Position numbers and translations under genes: made by a program. This document shows, piece after piece, positions 20,940-32,237 of a DNA stretch of 64,000 nt (its first letter is position 1; every line of letters begins with the position of its first letter). This DNA comes from Isoetes taiwanensis (Eukaryota; Streptophyta; Lycopodiopsida; Isoetales; Isoetaceae), in the NCBI GenBank assembly GCA_021234155.1, contig JAJEKV010000002.1, positions 25,906,617 to 25,970,616 on the forward strand, written 5' to 3'. The notes under the pieces are model-generated. The model saw only the letters and a list, made by a program, of their open reading frames with translations, was not told the DNA's origin and made no database searches.

Positions 20940-21830
20940 GGCGCCTTTAGAACGGGACCGCTTCTAACAAATTAGGGATTTGTATCAAAAGGATCCAACC
21001 AAAAGAGAGGGTGCTCTTTGGACTCAAAGTGATCATTTATGGTTTTATAAGGGACGGATTTAGGTACCTTAGTAGAAAATCTCAGGAAGGAGATCCTTTA
21101 CGAGTTCCACAACACCCCCGCAAGCGGGGGTACCGGGGGGGGGGGGTGGAAGATATATGAATTGATTAAAAGACAATTCTTTTGGCTTGGTATGAAGCAT
21201 GATGTAAAGTCTCATGTAGCACAGTGCAAAGCGTGTCAAGCTGTCAAAACAGACCATCGCAAGACGTCTGGATTTTACCCATACCTTTTAAGAGGTGGAA
21301 ATGCATAAGCATGAACTTTATTGGCAACAAACACAAGTGTTTGTGATGGTTGATTGCTTAATAAAATATCCAAAGTTTTTAGCATTACGGGACGACGCTA
21401 CAGGACAACATGTGGCAAGGGAATACCTACAGGTTGTGTACCCTACTTTTGGTCTGCCACAAAAAATTATAAGCGATGGAGATTCTAAATTCACAGGGCA
21501 CTTTTGGAGAGATTTCATGAAGGGACTAGGAGTGAGTCTCATTATGAGTAGTGCAAATCATCCCCAAACTGATGGACAAATGGAACAAATTGACATGATC
21601 CTAGAGGATATGTTAAGAAGTTTTGCGTTTGAGAAACAATCCAAGTGGGAAGAATACTTGCTCTGTGTTGAATTCGCTTATAACAACGCGTACCATACAA
21701 GTGCCAAAATGAGTCCCTTTATGGCAATGATGGGTAGGAACCCAAGATTCTATACTGGGATAAATCAATGATGCGACTATCCATATGTTGGAAGATATGC
21801 AAGCCATATTATATCAGTGTAGGGCAAACT
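20940..21830 (+). pseudogene. Ty3/gypsy integrase relic
   Basis: Fragments of a gypsy integrase in order: a GALWTQSDHLWFYKG-like approach, LRKEILYEFHNTPASG, the zinc-binding half with C-x2-C (QCKACQ), then an integrase core at 21295-21771 with VDCLIKYPKF, IISDGDSKFTGHFW, HPQTDGQ and a following Glu. The catalytic Asp, Asp and Glu region is largely recognisable. A 12-G run at 21135-21146 replaces the usual sequence after the first His-containing part. No protease, RT or LTR is adjacent, so it is an isolated fragment. Confidence 0.85.
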
Positions 21831-23339
21831 TGAAGAAGACTCTCTGAAAAAACAGAGCTATATTGCTAGGCATGGAATTCAATCACGTACAATTAGTCAA
21901 TCTGAGAACACAAAGCTATATTGTTGGTTATGACAAGTTACACGGAGCAACATGACAGCTGAAACAATAATATGATTGACTATGCTGGTAAACCAATCTT
22001 GCTTCCATTTTATCAATGGATTAACGTAACTTGATGTTAGTATTATATTATCTCAGATATAGTGCTTTGGTTTGGTCCTCAAGTATTAACTTTTGACAGT
22101 AGATGGTGTGTCCTTATGCAGAATAAAGGTGTGTCTCCTTAGCTGGATTGATATTCATTGTTTTCGAAAATGAACGTTTGACAATAGCTGGTTGAATTTT
22201 ATAAGCTTGCAAATAAAAATGGTTGAATTTTATAAGCTTGCAAATAAAAATACTGGATGTATAAGCTTGCAAAAGATTAAATGGATCCATAATGCACTTA
22301 TGGTCATGTTGTTCCAAGGCATAATATGTGGCATTCACGACTTCTATTTATCCTCTTTTTGAATACATGCCATGGAGGCTTTAAGATTGTCCTGTTTTCG
22401 TCAAGTACTTATAACTTCATCAAACTCTATTAATGCAGATCAAAAAAAGAAATGATTGAGTATTCTAAGGCTCAATAACTGAACTTCAATGAAATTGGAG
22501 TGAAAAAGGAATTTGGCATGTTTTCTAGCTTCCCATATGCTATTGCACATACTTTATTTGTGAGATATTCTATATCAGGCTACTAGATTTGAGATTGTCA
22601 CCACCACGGTTGTAAGTTCCAAGGACCTATAAATTCAAAAGAAGCAAGAGGTATACACTAGGCATTTACAGTAACACCTTTGGAGAGCTGAATACTTCAA
22701 CAAATACATTGTAGCCCTTACTATAGTGTCTTTTAAGCATTACTACTTTCACTTACGCGGCTTAAGATTACTAGTTTTTTTGTTTAAGATTACTAGTTTT
22801 GTTTCTAGTGATAGACAAAATGGTTACATTGCTCATTGTTTATTTTGAAGTATTAGAGAACACTTCCTAGCGAAAATACCATGGTCAAAGGAAACCCTCT
22901 ATCTAATTGGCACAAGGAAACACACAAGGCAATAGCATAGGTTCAAATCCTATGCCATAAATATCCCTATGTCGAGAAAGAAAAGAGTTGGTCATGACAT
23001 TGACACTGGTTTTCTTCAGGTATTTAAATCAATGTTGTTGCTTCATTTTGATGTGCTAGGAGAGACTACTTGGGAACCCAACTTCTATCTTCATTTCATG
23101 CTATGATATTAACTTGGAAAAAGGCTAGAAATTTATATCAATGGGGAAATGTCAATAAGCCATAACAATGTTTGAAATGCTAAGCAATCTAAATCATGCC
23201 ATACAAAATAGTTGGAAAATCCAAATCATTTATCAAGTCCCGTAGTTCTCAAATTCATAGCCAAACGAATCCAACTTGCATAAGTTAATAGAAAGGAATG
23301 TCTTTACACAAATTCTTTACTATTAAGCCTCTTCAAAAA
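21831..23339. other. Intergenic DNA with a small tandem repeat and a tRNA-arm-like sequence
   Basis: No genes seen. At about 22937-22957 ATAGGTTCAAATCCTAT forms a perfect T-arm-like hairpin with a B-box, preceded by a weak A-box near 22906; a decayed SINE or tRNA pseudogene is possible. Confidence 0.35.
22190..22251 (+). repeat. Perfect 31-bp tandem duplication
   Basis: Two identical 31-base units (22190-22220, 22221-22251) starting GGTTGAATTTTATAAGC, with a partial third unit (ATAAGCTTGCAAA) at 22261. Confidence 0.95.
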
Positions 23340-24599
23340 CACCTTTCACACCATCCCAAAGATGTAAAAATCCCCTTTTGCATGTGCATACTTTGCAGAT
23401 GGGCTAAATCGGGCTCTGGCGTGACTATAGCCTGCCAGATGTAGAATCTCATGGCATCATCCATCAAGACTACTCCGGATTGCATCTCCCCGGTCCGATG
23501 AGGCAGGAAGGGTTGCATCTCCCCTTCTCGAGGTCTAGTGGCTCCATGGGCGGCTAGAGAATCGTGGCGACACACGATTCGTACCCGAGACCCCCCCAAA
23601 ACAAGAGCCAGGTCAACACCTGCAACTATTGAGAGGCATTGCGACACCATTGCCCCAGGAAGTGTCAGACCCATACCCGGCCCACTCGAAGTGACCGACT
23701 ACAGGCCTAGCTCTCTATGGGTCCCCAGTAGCCGCGCTCAGCAGGGACCTCCCTCCACCTTGCCACTAGCCGTGTTGTATACTGTTAAGACACATCATAG
23801 CCCCCGTCGCCAGGTGGGTTCCTATGCACATGCCCGCATATAATAGGAACTAAGGGGTCTAAACTAGGAGCATCATCTAAGTAATGGCTACTAGGTCTCT
23901 ACCCCCTTCCCAATACAAGAAGGGCAAACATGATCAACCAACATCAAATATCCACATAACATGATAAATAATGAGAATAACATCTAAATCTAATCACATG
24001 CATCTAACTTACAGTTAGGGTTCATTGATTAGGGTTCAAGGTCTAGACTGAGGGTTCTAGGATGGCTCTACTAGAGATACGAAATGCTAACCCATCTGGA
24101 ATCCTAACTTCCAGATGATCTACAAAGGACTCTAATCCAAATACCTGCTCCTGAAGAACTCCCTCCTGCTCCCGGCATCTCCACAGCCTTCAAGGGGTTC
24201 GACATAGCTTCCACTCCTACTACTGATGCGCGCATGCTCTGGGGGCTGCTGTGCCACAACAGACGATTCTCAAAACGGAGTTTCGAGCGCAAACAAGGTT
24301 CCAAGACTGTTGGAGCCAGAAAAATGGCCTAGGGTTAGGGTTTGGCCATTTATAGGCTAGGGTTCTATGTCATTGACACATGGCTCCAATGGGCTGCTTC
24401 CATGTGGCGGATGCCCAATAGGGTGAGGCCATATGGAAATGGCCCTATGCCTAAGGTTGGCTAAGTTATATGAATAACTTAGCCATGCTCCCTTTTCCAC
24501 CTACTATGGTGTATAAGGCTACTAAATTAAAGTAAACTTGTACAACGACGTGGCCCAGAATATACATATTTATAGCATATATTTCAGGGGAACGTCACA
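23340..24599 (-). mobile_element. Divergent gypsy LTR fragment
   Basis: Segments match, in the same order, the LTR at 29207-30771: GTTGCATCTCCC, GATGAGGCAG, the GGCCTAG region, GTCTCTACCCCC-TTCCCAATACA, and the terminal AACGTCACA. It is clearly related but diverged and incomplete at the low-coordinate end. No PBS follows it there, so it is a solo or truncated LTR. Confidence 0.6.
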
Positions 24600-24767
24600 G
24601 CACTGGCATGCAACGTGAGATGATGGATTGTCCGCAAGACGATGATATGGTCTTTGGGGTATGGGATAAAGCCTTGGAAAGGTTGGGGCCCATTGGATAA
24701 CGATTTCCATGAAGGATCAGCCCTTTTGGTATGTTGGTTATCATTAGACGTGCTAGTGTGTAACAAT

Positions 24768-24779
24768 TGGTATCAGAGC
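24768..24779 (+). other. Primer binding site-like sequence (initiator tRNA-Met)
   Basis: TGGTATCAGAGC matches the usual plant retrotransposon PBS complementary to the 3' end of initiator tRNA-Met. It follows TGTAACAAT, which could be the end of a short LTR starting after 24600. No pol follows. Confidence 0.5.
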
Positions 24780-25323
24780 AGAAGTTTGATCTCGTTAAAT
24801 AATAATTCTGTGTTAGGACCTTAAATTGTTTTTAGATTTTGTTATTACATGATTCAATAAGCTAATGATTAGGGGAACCTATTTTATGCTAAGCATCCAT
24901 GTTGTAAAAGAATGAATGCTGCTAGAATAAAGGAAAGGTGTAGTCTTATTTAAAAGATGAGATAAATTCAAGTTGCGAAATATGTTGCAATCTGCATTGT
25001 GCGTGAAATAGTAGTTTTACTCTGTAGCTCCATAGAGTTAATCGAAAATTTCTGCATGTTATCGTGTTTGAGTTCTTCCTTAAGTTGTGGTAGTAAGGCT
25101 AGTATGTTGCCTTTGATTTTGGAAATTTTGATGCAAGTGGCTCACAGGAAAATATGCAATACCTTTGCTTGAATACGTTTTAACTTTATTTCGAGATTGG
25201 TTTTGATTGTATATACATGAGGTATTTTGTACAGAAGGGAAGGAAGAAATGGAAAGAACGAAAAATTATTGTCATGAACTAGCTAAGGTTGTACATGAAC
25301 AAAGGAGAATTGAAGTTGTTGAG
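24780..25323. other. Unassigned, AT-rich
   Basis: Follows the PBS-like site and may be decayed retrotransposon leader. No gene seen. Confidence 0.3.
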
Positions 25324-25460
25324 GAATAGAATAGAATAGAATAGTTTTTTAACGTCCACGGAGACCAATAGGTCATGGGACCCATAGAATGGGCTAGTAC
25401 AATCATTACTACTAGGATTAAAAAACCCCTGCCTCGAAAGCACAACCTACTGTACAGATT
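25324..25460 (-). mobile_element. Probable SINE with a (TATTC)n tail
   Basis: On the plus strand a GAATA pentamer run (25324-25344) is followed by TTTTTTAACGTCCACGG and a body ending in a CGAAAGCACAACC region. Read on the minus strand it ends GGACGTTAAAAAACTATTC followed by pentamers, resembling the 3' end of the SINE at 7129-7290. The internal promoter boxes are weak. Confidence 0.4.
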
Positions 25461-26188
25461 GCATATGTTCAATTTGTTGATGCTGAATTTGAAAGTCTCA
25501 TGTTCTAATATGTAGCAAAATAACAGGGGGTTTTTTTTGTGGTTTTATACGGTTTTTCATATGGTTTTCCTATGATTTTGACGTTGTATTCGTGGAGGCA
25601 TACTAAATAGTATTTCTAAAGTGCGCCCTTTTTGGTTCGTTGATTTGGGTTGGTTTTAACAATCCGACGGTGGTTGTTTACCTTGTATCTAATTTTTGGT
25701 TAAAGAAAGATGAAAAAAAAATTGCTAGGCATGCAAGGCTCGGGCTCTTCCACTTTAGGGTCGATCATTTTAGGGGTTTTAGATTTGCTATGTTCATAGT
25801 GTTGTTGTGGGAGACAGATTGAAATGGCTTAAAAGTTCTTGTTGATCCCCTTCGTAAGCTGGTTCTAGCCTCCAGCGTTGATGTTCGATTTGCTTTTCTT
25901 GGTTTATCTGTCGCTGTGATGAAGTGCAGCGCATTTCATTCTTCTTTTTCCGTCGAACTGAGGCGCGTCATACACCTGCAAAATTATGGGGCAAAGCTTG
26001 TCGTGCGTGACTCGTCTGCCGGACACGCATCGGGATGAAGCTCGGGTCTAGTCCTTTATTTTCTCCTTCCCTTTTTAGCAATCCGCTCAAGTGTTTCTCT
26101 TGAACCGCGGGAAGCCGGGTTCAACCGGATCTTTGAAAGCTTGATTATTTCTTGTAGAAAGGTCTTCCAATTATCTGTGCTTATTTAC
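25461..26188. other. Unassigned
   Basis: No gene recognised. 25508-25532 is identical over 25 bases to the reverse complement of 30829-30853, at the end of a copia RT fragment. Confidence 0.3.
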
Positions 26189-26598
26189 GATCCGGCAAAT
26201 CCTTTCGTGTCTTGGTAAGGCAAGGGTTTGGTGAGGCAAGTGCTTGGAGCGATTTGGCGAGGATTCAAAGAACTTCAAAGTCCGTTCTTTAACTATTTTT
26301 TCCATTCGCGGGGCCTTAGGTCTATTTTTCCCGGTTCCACCTGCTTCGTGCGGTTGGTGCACTAGGAAAGAAAAATGGCGTATCTCATAGATCCGGCAAA
26401 GATCCTTCGTGTCCGGTAAGGCAAGGGTTTGGTGAGGCAAGGGTTTAGAGCGACTTGGCGAGGTGATTCGGCAACTTCAAGGTCCGTTCTTTAACTCTTT
26501 TTCCATCCGCGGGGGCCTTAGGTCTATTTTTTTTTTTGTTCCATGGTTCGGTGCGCTTGGTGGTCGGGCAAGGAAAAAAATGGCGTAGACCCATATCC
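26189..26598. repeat. Diverged tandem duplication, ~201-bp unit, two copies
   Basis: Copy 1 begins at 26189 and copy 2 at 26390, both with GATCCGGCAAA, then GGTAAGGCAAGGGTTTGG, GTCCGTTCTTTAACT and CCTTAGGTCTATTTTT. Copies differ by scattered substitutions and small indels. They are GC-richer than the flanks. Function unknown. Confidence 0.85.
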
Positions 26599-27812
26599 GC
26601 AACCTCATGCCGGGCCCGATCCACCGAGAGAAACCTCCAACACGTTACCATGCAGAAACCTGCTGGCAGTTTGAATCAAAACGTTATTGATTGATTCCAA
26701 GTTTACACCACAGAGAAGGTAATCAATTGGCTTCCCTGAATATTAACTCCAGGGGATAATCAGTTTAATGGATGCTCATATATTGCAGAAGCAAGAACGC
26801 CTCGCAAGTAGTTACCCACAATATTCTGCAGAGCAATTAAAAGGAAACTTCCGATCGAATATAGAAGTAAGTTGGAGCTTCTACTAACGCTATCCTTACA
26901 TTGCTTAATGTGCCAATCTTGTTTCCTCAGTTTTAGTTAACTTCTGCAAACTTCCGCATAATTAACAGGCCAGCAAACACAATGAGTATGTCAACTCTAT
27001 CACTCATTCTGCCTTGAAAGATCTCTTATATAAAGTTCGAATCACGCTTATAGTTCCATGAACTAAATTGTGTTGTATATATAAATGGGCATCCAAAGCT
27101 ACATTTGTTGCTGAATTTTGCCACCAATATAACTCCATGAATGTAATTTATCCAATTAGTCCGTTGTATGTATTTGAAGTTTTAAATTCTTATCTGCATC
27201 TATTTTTCATATTCCTTGCTAGAAGAACTTGGAATGGCTTTGAAGTTCTTGCTACATATATAGATTGGCTGCCCTCTATTGTGGATTATCCAGAACGTAG
27301 TGGTTGTTCATGAACACCTCAACCATGAAGGGCTTGGATGTCAAAGTGTGTTGTCTGCAAAAAGTCTTGTGACAAAAGTCATGTGTGTTGTCCGAAAACA
27401 AACAAGATGTAATGGAAACAAACAAGATGTAATTGAATGTTTGCTTTAAGATTACTATAAAATGCTTTTGTGTTTCATTGGCTTGAAAAATGACTTTCCT
27501 TTTTCAGGTATTTAAGCCACCTATGCCATATGCTTATGAATGCTTGCCATGGCGAAATAGGCTTGCATTGACACAAGCACATGTTACCATATGCACTAGC
27601 ATATGCATATGTGCAATTTACAATAGTTTACGTGATTCTTGTATTGCAATATTCAAATTACAGATAATGAATATAATGATTACATAAAATGTACTCATAG
27701 TAGTTTGCAATGGAAATAACTTGTTTGTCTTGATCTTATTGTGTTTTTTAGTAATCAATATTTAGGCCCATAAAGGTTAGGGGCCGAAGGCCCAAAATTT
27801 TTTATATAACAA
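26599..27812. other. Intergenic
   Basis: No genes. A 20-base unit with AAACAAACAAGATGTAAT is tandemly doubled at about 27398-27437. The long duplicated block shared with 57556-64000 begins near 27518. Confidence 0.4.
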
Positions 27813-28255
27813 TGAACACACAACTACCATTAACATTATTAACGCAAAACCATTGCATTTAACATATTTAAATTAAAATCCCCTTAAACCCCTTTGGTTT
27901 GGGTGCATATTCACACGGGGTTACGTGGGGCAGACGAGAGCTCCAAAAATATATTTACAATACATGTACAAAATCACACCATTAAGTACGTTCTCTCAAA
28001 CCTTATAGTATTTTGCAAATTTTAATATACAGTATACAAAAACTTGTACATGCATACCCCACAAACGAGGATCGCTATGTACGGTCCAGATCTTGGAATA
28101 AAGGGCAAATATGCCTATCCGACAGCTCTCGTTGCCCGGAGTAACCCCCCGTGTGAATATGCACCCAAACCAAAGGGGGTTTAAGGGGGATTTTAATTTA
28201 AATATGTTAAATGCAATGGTTTGCGTTAATAATGTTAATGGTAGTTGTGTGTTCA
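27813..28255. mobile_element. Foldback/MITE-like element with long inverted repeats, 443 bp
   Basis: The ends TGAACACACAAC and GTTGTGTGTTCA open arms of at least 110 bases that pair along their length (for example GGTTTGGGTGCATATTCACAC against GTGTGAATATGCACCCAAACC), with weaker pairing further in. The centre is about 200 bases, AT-rich and non-coding. No clear target duplication. A second copy is at 57863-58305. Confidence 0.85.
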
Positions 28256-28691
28256 GAAAGATAAATAAATAAAAAAAGTTTGTGCGTGCTTGTGATTGCT
28301 AGTTTGACTGAGCATAGTTTTTTATTTGAGTTAAGAGAAGAGTTTCTTTTTCAATCAACTGTTGCTCGAGAGTTTAGAAGTAAAGGGTTAACTATGGCTG
28401 CAACACAGAAGCAACATTATTGGTTATATACGAGTATCATGTACACATCTATGTATATGATTTCCATTAAAATCAATTGAAAATTTTTGAATTGAAGGTC
28501 AATAACATATCAATCTATAGTATTAGAGGATAACAATACTATTAGAGACTAATATAAATGGATTAACTCTCAAACTTAGTATTTAATGCAGCATTTATGC
28601 AAGTTCCCAGTACCCAGTGCTGGGTACTTTTCTGGGTAGTTTTGCACTCCCTAAAAAGTACTTTAGATGGTACACCCTAGCATGCTTTCAC

Positions 28692-28731
28692 CCACCTAAC
28701 TATGCCCTGGCGCACCCTTAGAGGTGTTGGC
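28692..28731 (-). repeat. Half of a dispersed palindromic module
   Basis: ACCTAACTATGCCCTGGCG followed by CACCCTTAGAGGTGTTGG. Its reverse complement equals the left arm of the complete palindrome at 38831-38903. It is preceded by TAGCATGCTTTCACCC, a sequence nearly identical to that preceding the half at 31978. Confidence 0.7.
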
Positions 28732-28866
28732 CCTTTTTGTTCTAAACTTATCCAATTTACACAAATTAACATGCGTTTCCCACTAATTTAAGCATTCTAA
28801 GCAAGATTCTATCATTACTTTTACAATTTGAGTAAGTTTTGATCAAATCCCGAAGTCACTTTTAGG

Positions 28867-28945
28867 GGACCCCTCTAAGCATGCGCGAGAGACCAATTAG
28901 GTATGGACCTAACATGCTCCTGGCGCATCCTTGGAGGTGTTGGCC
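28867..28945 (-). repeat. Complete dispersed palindromic module
   Basis: Left arm with CCCTCTAAGCATGCGCGAGAG and AGGT, centre ATGG, right arm ACCTAAC followed by GGCGCATCCTTGGAGG. The arms pair imperfectly around AGGT/ACCT. Same family as 38831-38903 and 39041-39119. Confidence 0.7.
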
Positions 28946-29193
28946 GAAAAAGTGTCTAGAATTCGGTAGACTTTCTTAGGTGACTTTTCTTCTATCTATT
29001 TCTTCTTAAATATGTTCTCTAATTATCCTAATTCTAGATAATTACTAACTCTATCCCGGGGAAAGAAAAAAAAAAAAATTTCCCACTACTCGAGGTTCGT
29101 GCTTGGGCTTTTATCTCCAAGACTGAATGTCTAGATTAGTTAGTTCCTATAGGATTACGATTGCTGCTCGATCTTGGTGCCGCCAAGATCAAA

Positions 29194-29205
29194 GCTCTGA
29201 TACCA
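29194..29205 (-). other. Primer binding site (initiator tRNA-Met) of a minus-strand LTR element
   Basis: GCTCTGATACCA is the reverse complement of TGGTATCAGAGC. It abuts the LTR end at 29207 with one base between, as expected for a PBS, and shows that the element's internal region runs towards lower coordinates. Confidence 0.85.
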
Positions 29206-29206
29206 T

Positions 29207-30771
29207 TGTGACGGCCCCTCCCTATAATGATGCCCCGATCAGATACAAACCGGAGATCATCCCTCAAACCAAAGATCACGCCATCGACATGAGGCCGTCC
29301 ACCTAACATCGGGCCCTTGTTGGTGGCCAAGAACCCGACGGGGAAGAATGGACGTGTCATTCATCCCGTCTCCCTCGGGATCGATCTAGCTGCGGAAGCA
29401 TAAACACACATGAGCACATGACATCAATCAACAATAACATACCCACCTCGAAGGGTGGTCCACCATATCACGCCATAGGCGCACAACACATCAGTACATC
29501 AACATAACATGGGGAAATCCTACCCAGGCTCAGACTCTTGGGGAAGGACTGACGGCTTGGGTCTCCGGATAACAATGCAGACAGAATTCATGGCAAATGG
29601 ATTTGGCTGGCATAGAAACATGGTCGTTGGGTAGTCCACTCCATCCGCCCCTCACCGCATACTTTGCAAATAGGCTGAAAAGTATTGAGCTTTCGACCGT
29701 AGCTTCCGGGTTCATAGCCAAAGGGGGCTACTCTTGGGTTGCATCTCCCAGTTCGATGAGGCAGGAGAAGATCACTCTCCTCCAGAAGGTTCATGCCAAT
29801 CACAGGCGAGCTAGAGAGCCACTGCTCGTATACGACTTGAACCCCTAGAAGGCGACGCATCACCCAAGAGGTGTCGAGCCCATACCCTGCCCGCACGCAG
29901 TGCCAGGGTATTAGGCCTAGCCCACAATGTTCCCCGGCCGTCGCTACGCACCAGAGGGATCAACTGTGATCAGACAAGCCCTTCCTTGTCAGCCGGTCTA
30001 GCTCCATACACCCACGCCCGGTGAGGCTCTTATGTACAGGCCGCATTAATTGGGAATTAATGGGCTAAAACTATGATCATACAACTACTTGGGCTCTGGG
30101 TCTCTACCCCCCTTCCCAATACACAAGAGTGGCGCATAGAATGTCAAAGCATCATCACAACAGAACTGAAAATAATAGAATACATCTATTCTAATCTACC
30201 TAATCATACATGGTTAGGTTCCTTTGTTAGTGTCTATTATTCTTAGGCTGTAGGGGTCGCCGATGGCTAAGAATGAATGCTAATCCTATAGAATGAGAGC
30301 TGAAAACTCGGATCTAACTATCGGATCAACCACTAACCCGCATCTTGGCTGGCTCCCACTCCTCTGAAAGCGTCCATGCTGCTGGATCTCGAGACTGCCG
30401 GTCTTGGATCGAGCTGCAACCTGGGAATTCTGATTCCTCTGCTACTGTTCAGGCGAAAAGGCGTCCAATGCTGCTCCAATCCGAGATTCAGGGGCTGGAA
30501 ACCGAAAGGGTTTCCCTTTTAGGGTTTATGCCCCTTTATTCCCACGAATTTAGGGCTGGTCCCTTTTTGGGCAATGGGCCATTGCCACATGGCAAAAGGA
30601 TATTATATTCACATGTGGTCTTAACATGTGCAATATAATGGTTCACAGGGTCGTACCCTAGGGTACTACCCCTTTTCGGTCGCTGTGTACATGTCATCTG
30701 AGTCGACATGTACTAGTGACGTGTCAGTATAATATACGTATTCATACCGTATATTATTCTGGAACGTCACA
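29207..30771 (-). mobile_element. Ty3/gypsy-type LTR (1565 bp), minus orientation
   Basis: The ends are TGTGACG and CGTCACA, giving the TG...CA termini and short inverted repeat of an LTR, and a PBS follows on the low-coordinate side. The same sequence occurs at 46567-48113 in the opposite orientation and at 59273-60822 in the same orientation. Because the PBS is outside on the left, this is the 5' LTR of a minus-strand element, although the plus-strand gag-like frame lies to its right. Confidence 0.85.
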
Positions 30772-30799
30772 TATATGGTCTATGATTTCAGGAATTGTT

Positions 30800-31330
30800 A
30801 TTTTTACATCCATATCAAATCTCCCTGGAACCCCCTGTTATTTTGCTACATATACTTACAAGAATAAGATGGTCCATATACAATACAATAAGAATGAGAG
30901 AATCTTTGTACCTCTTACTATAGATGTTCCAGTCTGCTTGACTCCTAGTAAAGCCTTGTTGCGTTAAGAATTTGTGAATTCCTATAGTACAATTGCCATG
31001 GTGACTGCATTAATCCGTACAAAGCTTTCTTAAGTTTGTTTCCCTGGAACAGAAAATCTGGGTGCCTGCTTAAGATAAACTTTCTCATCTAGTTTCTTGT
31101 GAAGAAACATTGTTTTGACATCCATTTGTTGGAGGTCCAAATCAACAGCAGCTGCTATAGTCAACATTATTCCTACAAAGCTTAACCTCGCTACAGGTCC
31201 AAAAGTTTCATTATAATCTATCCCCTTGGTCTATGAGCATCCCAAAGCTATGAGACGAGCTTTTACTTGCTGACTTCATTCCTTTAGCCTATCCATACCA
31301 TTTGGGTTCATCAGACAAAATGCTACTATG
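30800..31330 (-). pseudogene. Ty1/copia reverse transcriptase fragment
   Basis: On the minus strand several frames give KARLVALGCS, KGIDYNETF, PVARLS, DLQQMDVKTMFL and LDEKVYL, the first half of a copia RT, followed by a degraded region with ALYGLMQSPW. Many stops and frame changes. It directly adjoins the gypsy LTR and is separate from the intact copia at 32432-37559. Confidence 0.8.
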
Positions 31331-32237
31331 GAAAGCAATATATCTAGAGGTTCTGCCATGTTTAGAATTTGTGTACCCGAAGCACAATTTCTTTAAATAT
31401 AGAATATACAAGGCAAGTTGGAATAATTTTAATATAGGGTTACTAAAGTATTATGTATACCTCTATACTTATAGTAGAAATACGTGTATTAGAAAGGGTT
31501 ATATATACCTGTTGTACACAACCATCTAACACAACAAGGTTACATGTACTATTACTTCGAATCATTGTTAACAGTCACTCCACAAATCCTTTCGATCAAG
31601 AACAAACTCCACTCTCTCATCCATAGAAGGTGGATCACAATTTCGAATGGATCAACATAATTGCGGGCAGGATTGATAACAACAACTGTCAGCCAGTCTT
31701 CAAGTGGTATACCACACTGGCGGCACCCGTAGCGGTCCTCATGATTCATCGTGCAGGTAATAGAATCACGATCAGGATCAGAATGTGCCATATCAAGGCA
31801 AATGTCAATGTTGATGGCGTCGGCAATTTGATGCATATCTATTTATATCCACCAAAATTACTGATGGTATATACGTAAAAATTATTGGACGTAATAAAAA
31901 AGTACCAGTTTTAAAAGTACCCAGTGTAGGTACTTTTGAGGGTTCCAAAAGTGGTACACCGTAGCATGCTTTTACCCAGGTCTGGACCTAACACCCTCCT
32001 CGCGCATGCTTAGAGGGGTTCGGGAGAAAATAGTTGAAGAAAACCCAGCTTCGATTCGGGATATGGAGGATTTCACCAACAAACCAAGGAAATAACCAAT
32101 TATACCAAACCCTAAAAATTTAACCCTGTAAATTAGTGAAGTTAGATCTCATTTTTAGGGTTTGACAAGTTGTTCTTCGAGCTCTTCACAATAGGCGATC
32201 TTTGGGCACCCTGATCCGAATCAAGCTCTGTCAAATA
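31331..32237. other. Non-coding region and leader before the H3-like frame
   Basis: A minus-strand open frame at 31552-31836 has C-x2-C but no recognised family. From about 31900 the sequence parallels 28601-28691 (AGTACCCAGTG, GGTACTTTT, GGTACACC) and leads into a palindromic half-module and an untranslated leader ending at the ATG at 32238. The 31302-31730 stretch is identical in the second copy at 61355-61780. Confidence 0.35.
31978..32022 (+). repeat. Half of a dispersed palindromic module
   Basis: AGGTCTGGACCTAAC followed by ACCCTCCTCGCGCATGC and TTAGAGGGGTT, identical to the right arm of 38831-38903 and lying about 215 bases before the H3-like frame. Confidence 0.75.

Larger units (their letters stand above)
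28256..29193 (-). other. Putative 5' leader of the minus-oriented LTR element
   Basis: Non-coding DNA between the foldback element and the PBS. It contains two members of a palindromic repeat family (see 28692 and 28867). By orientation of the neighbouring PBS and LTR it would be untranslated leader of a minus-strand retrotransposon. Confidence 0.4.

Noticed and set aside
20584-20967. 127-residue open frame
   Set aside because: No domain, no codon-use support, ends at the gypsy relic.
21110-21126. G/C hairpin as terminator
   Set aside because: It lies within a retrotransposon coding relic in a nuclear plant genome; no reason for such a function.
22895-22965. tRNA gene
   Set aside because: The T-arm is perfect, but acceptor and anticodon arms cannot be drawn.
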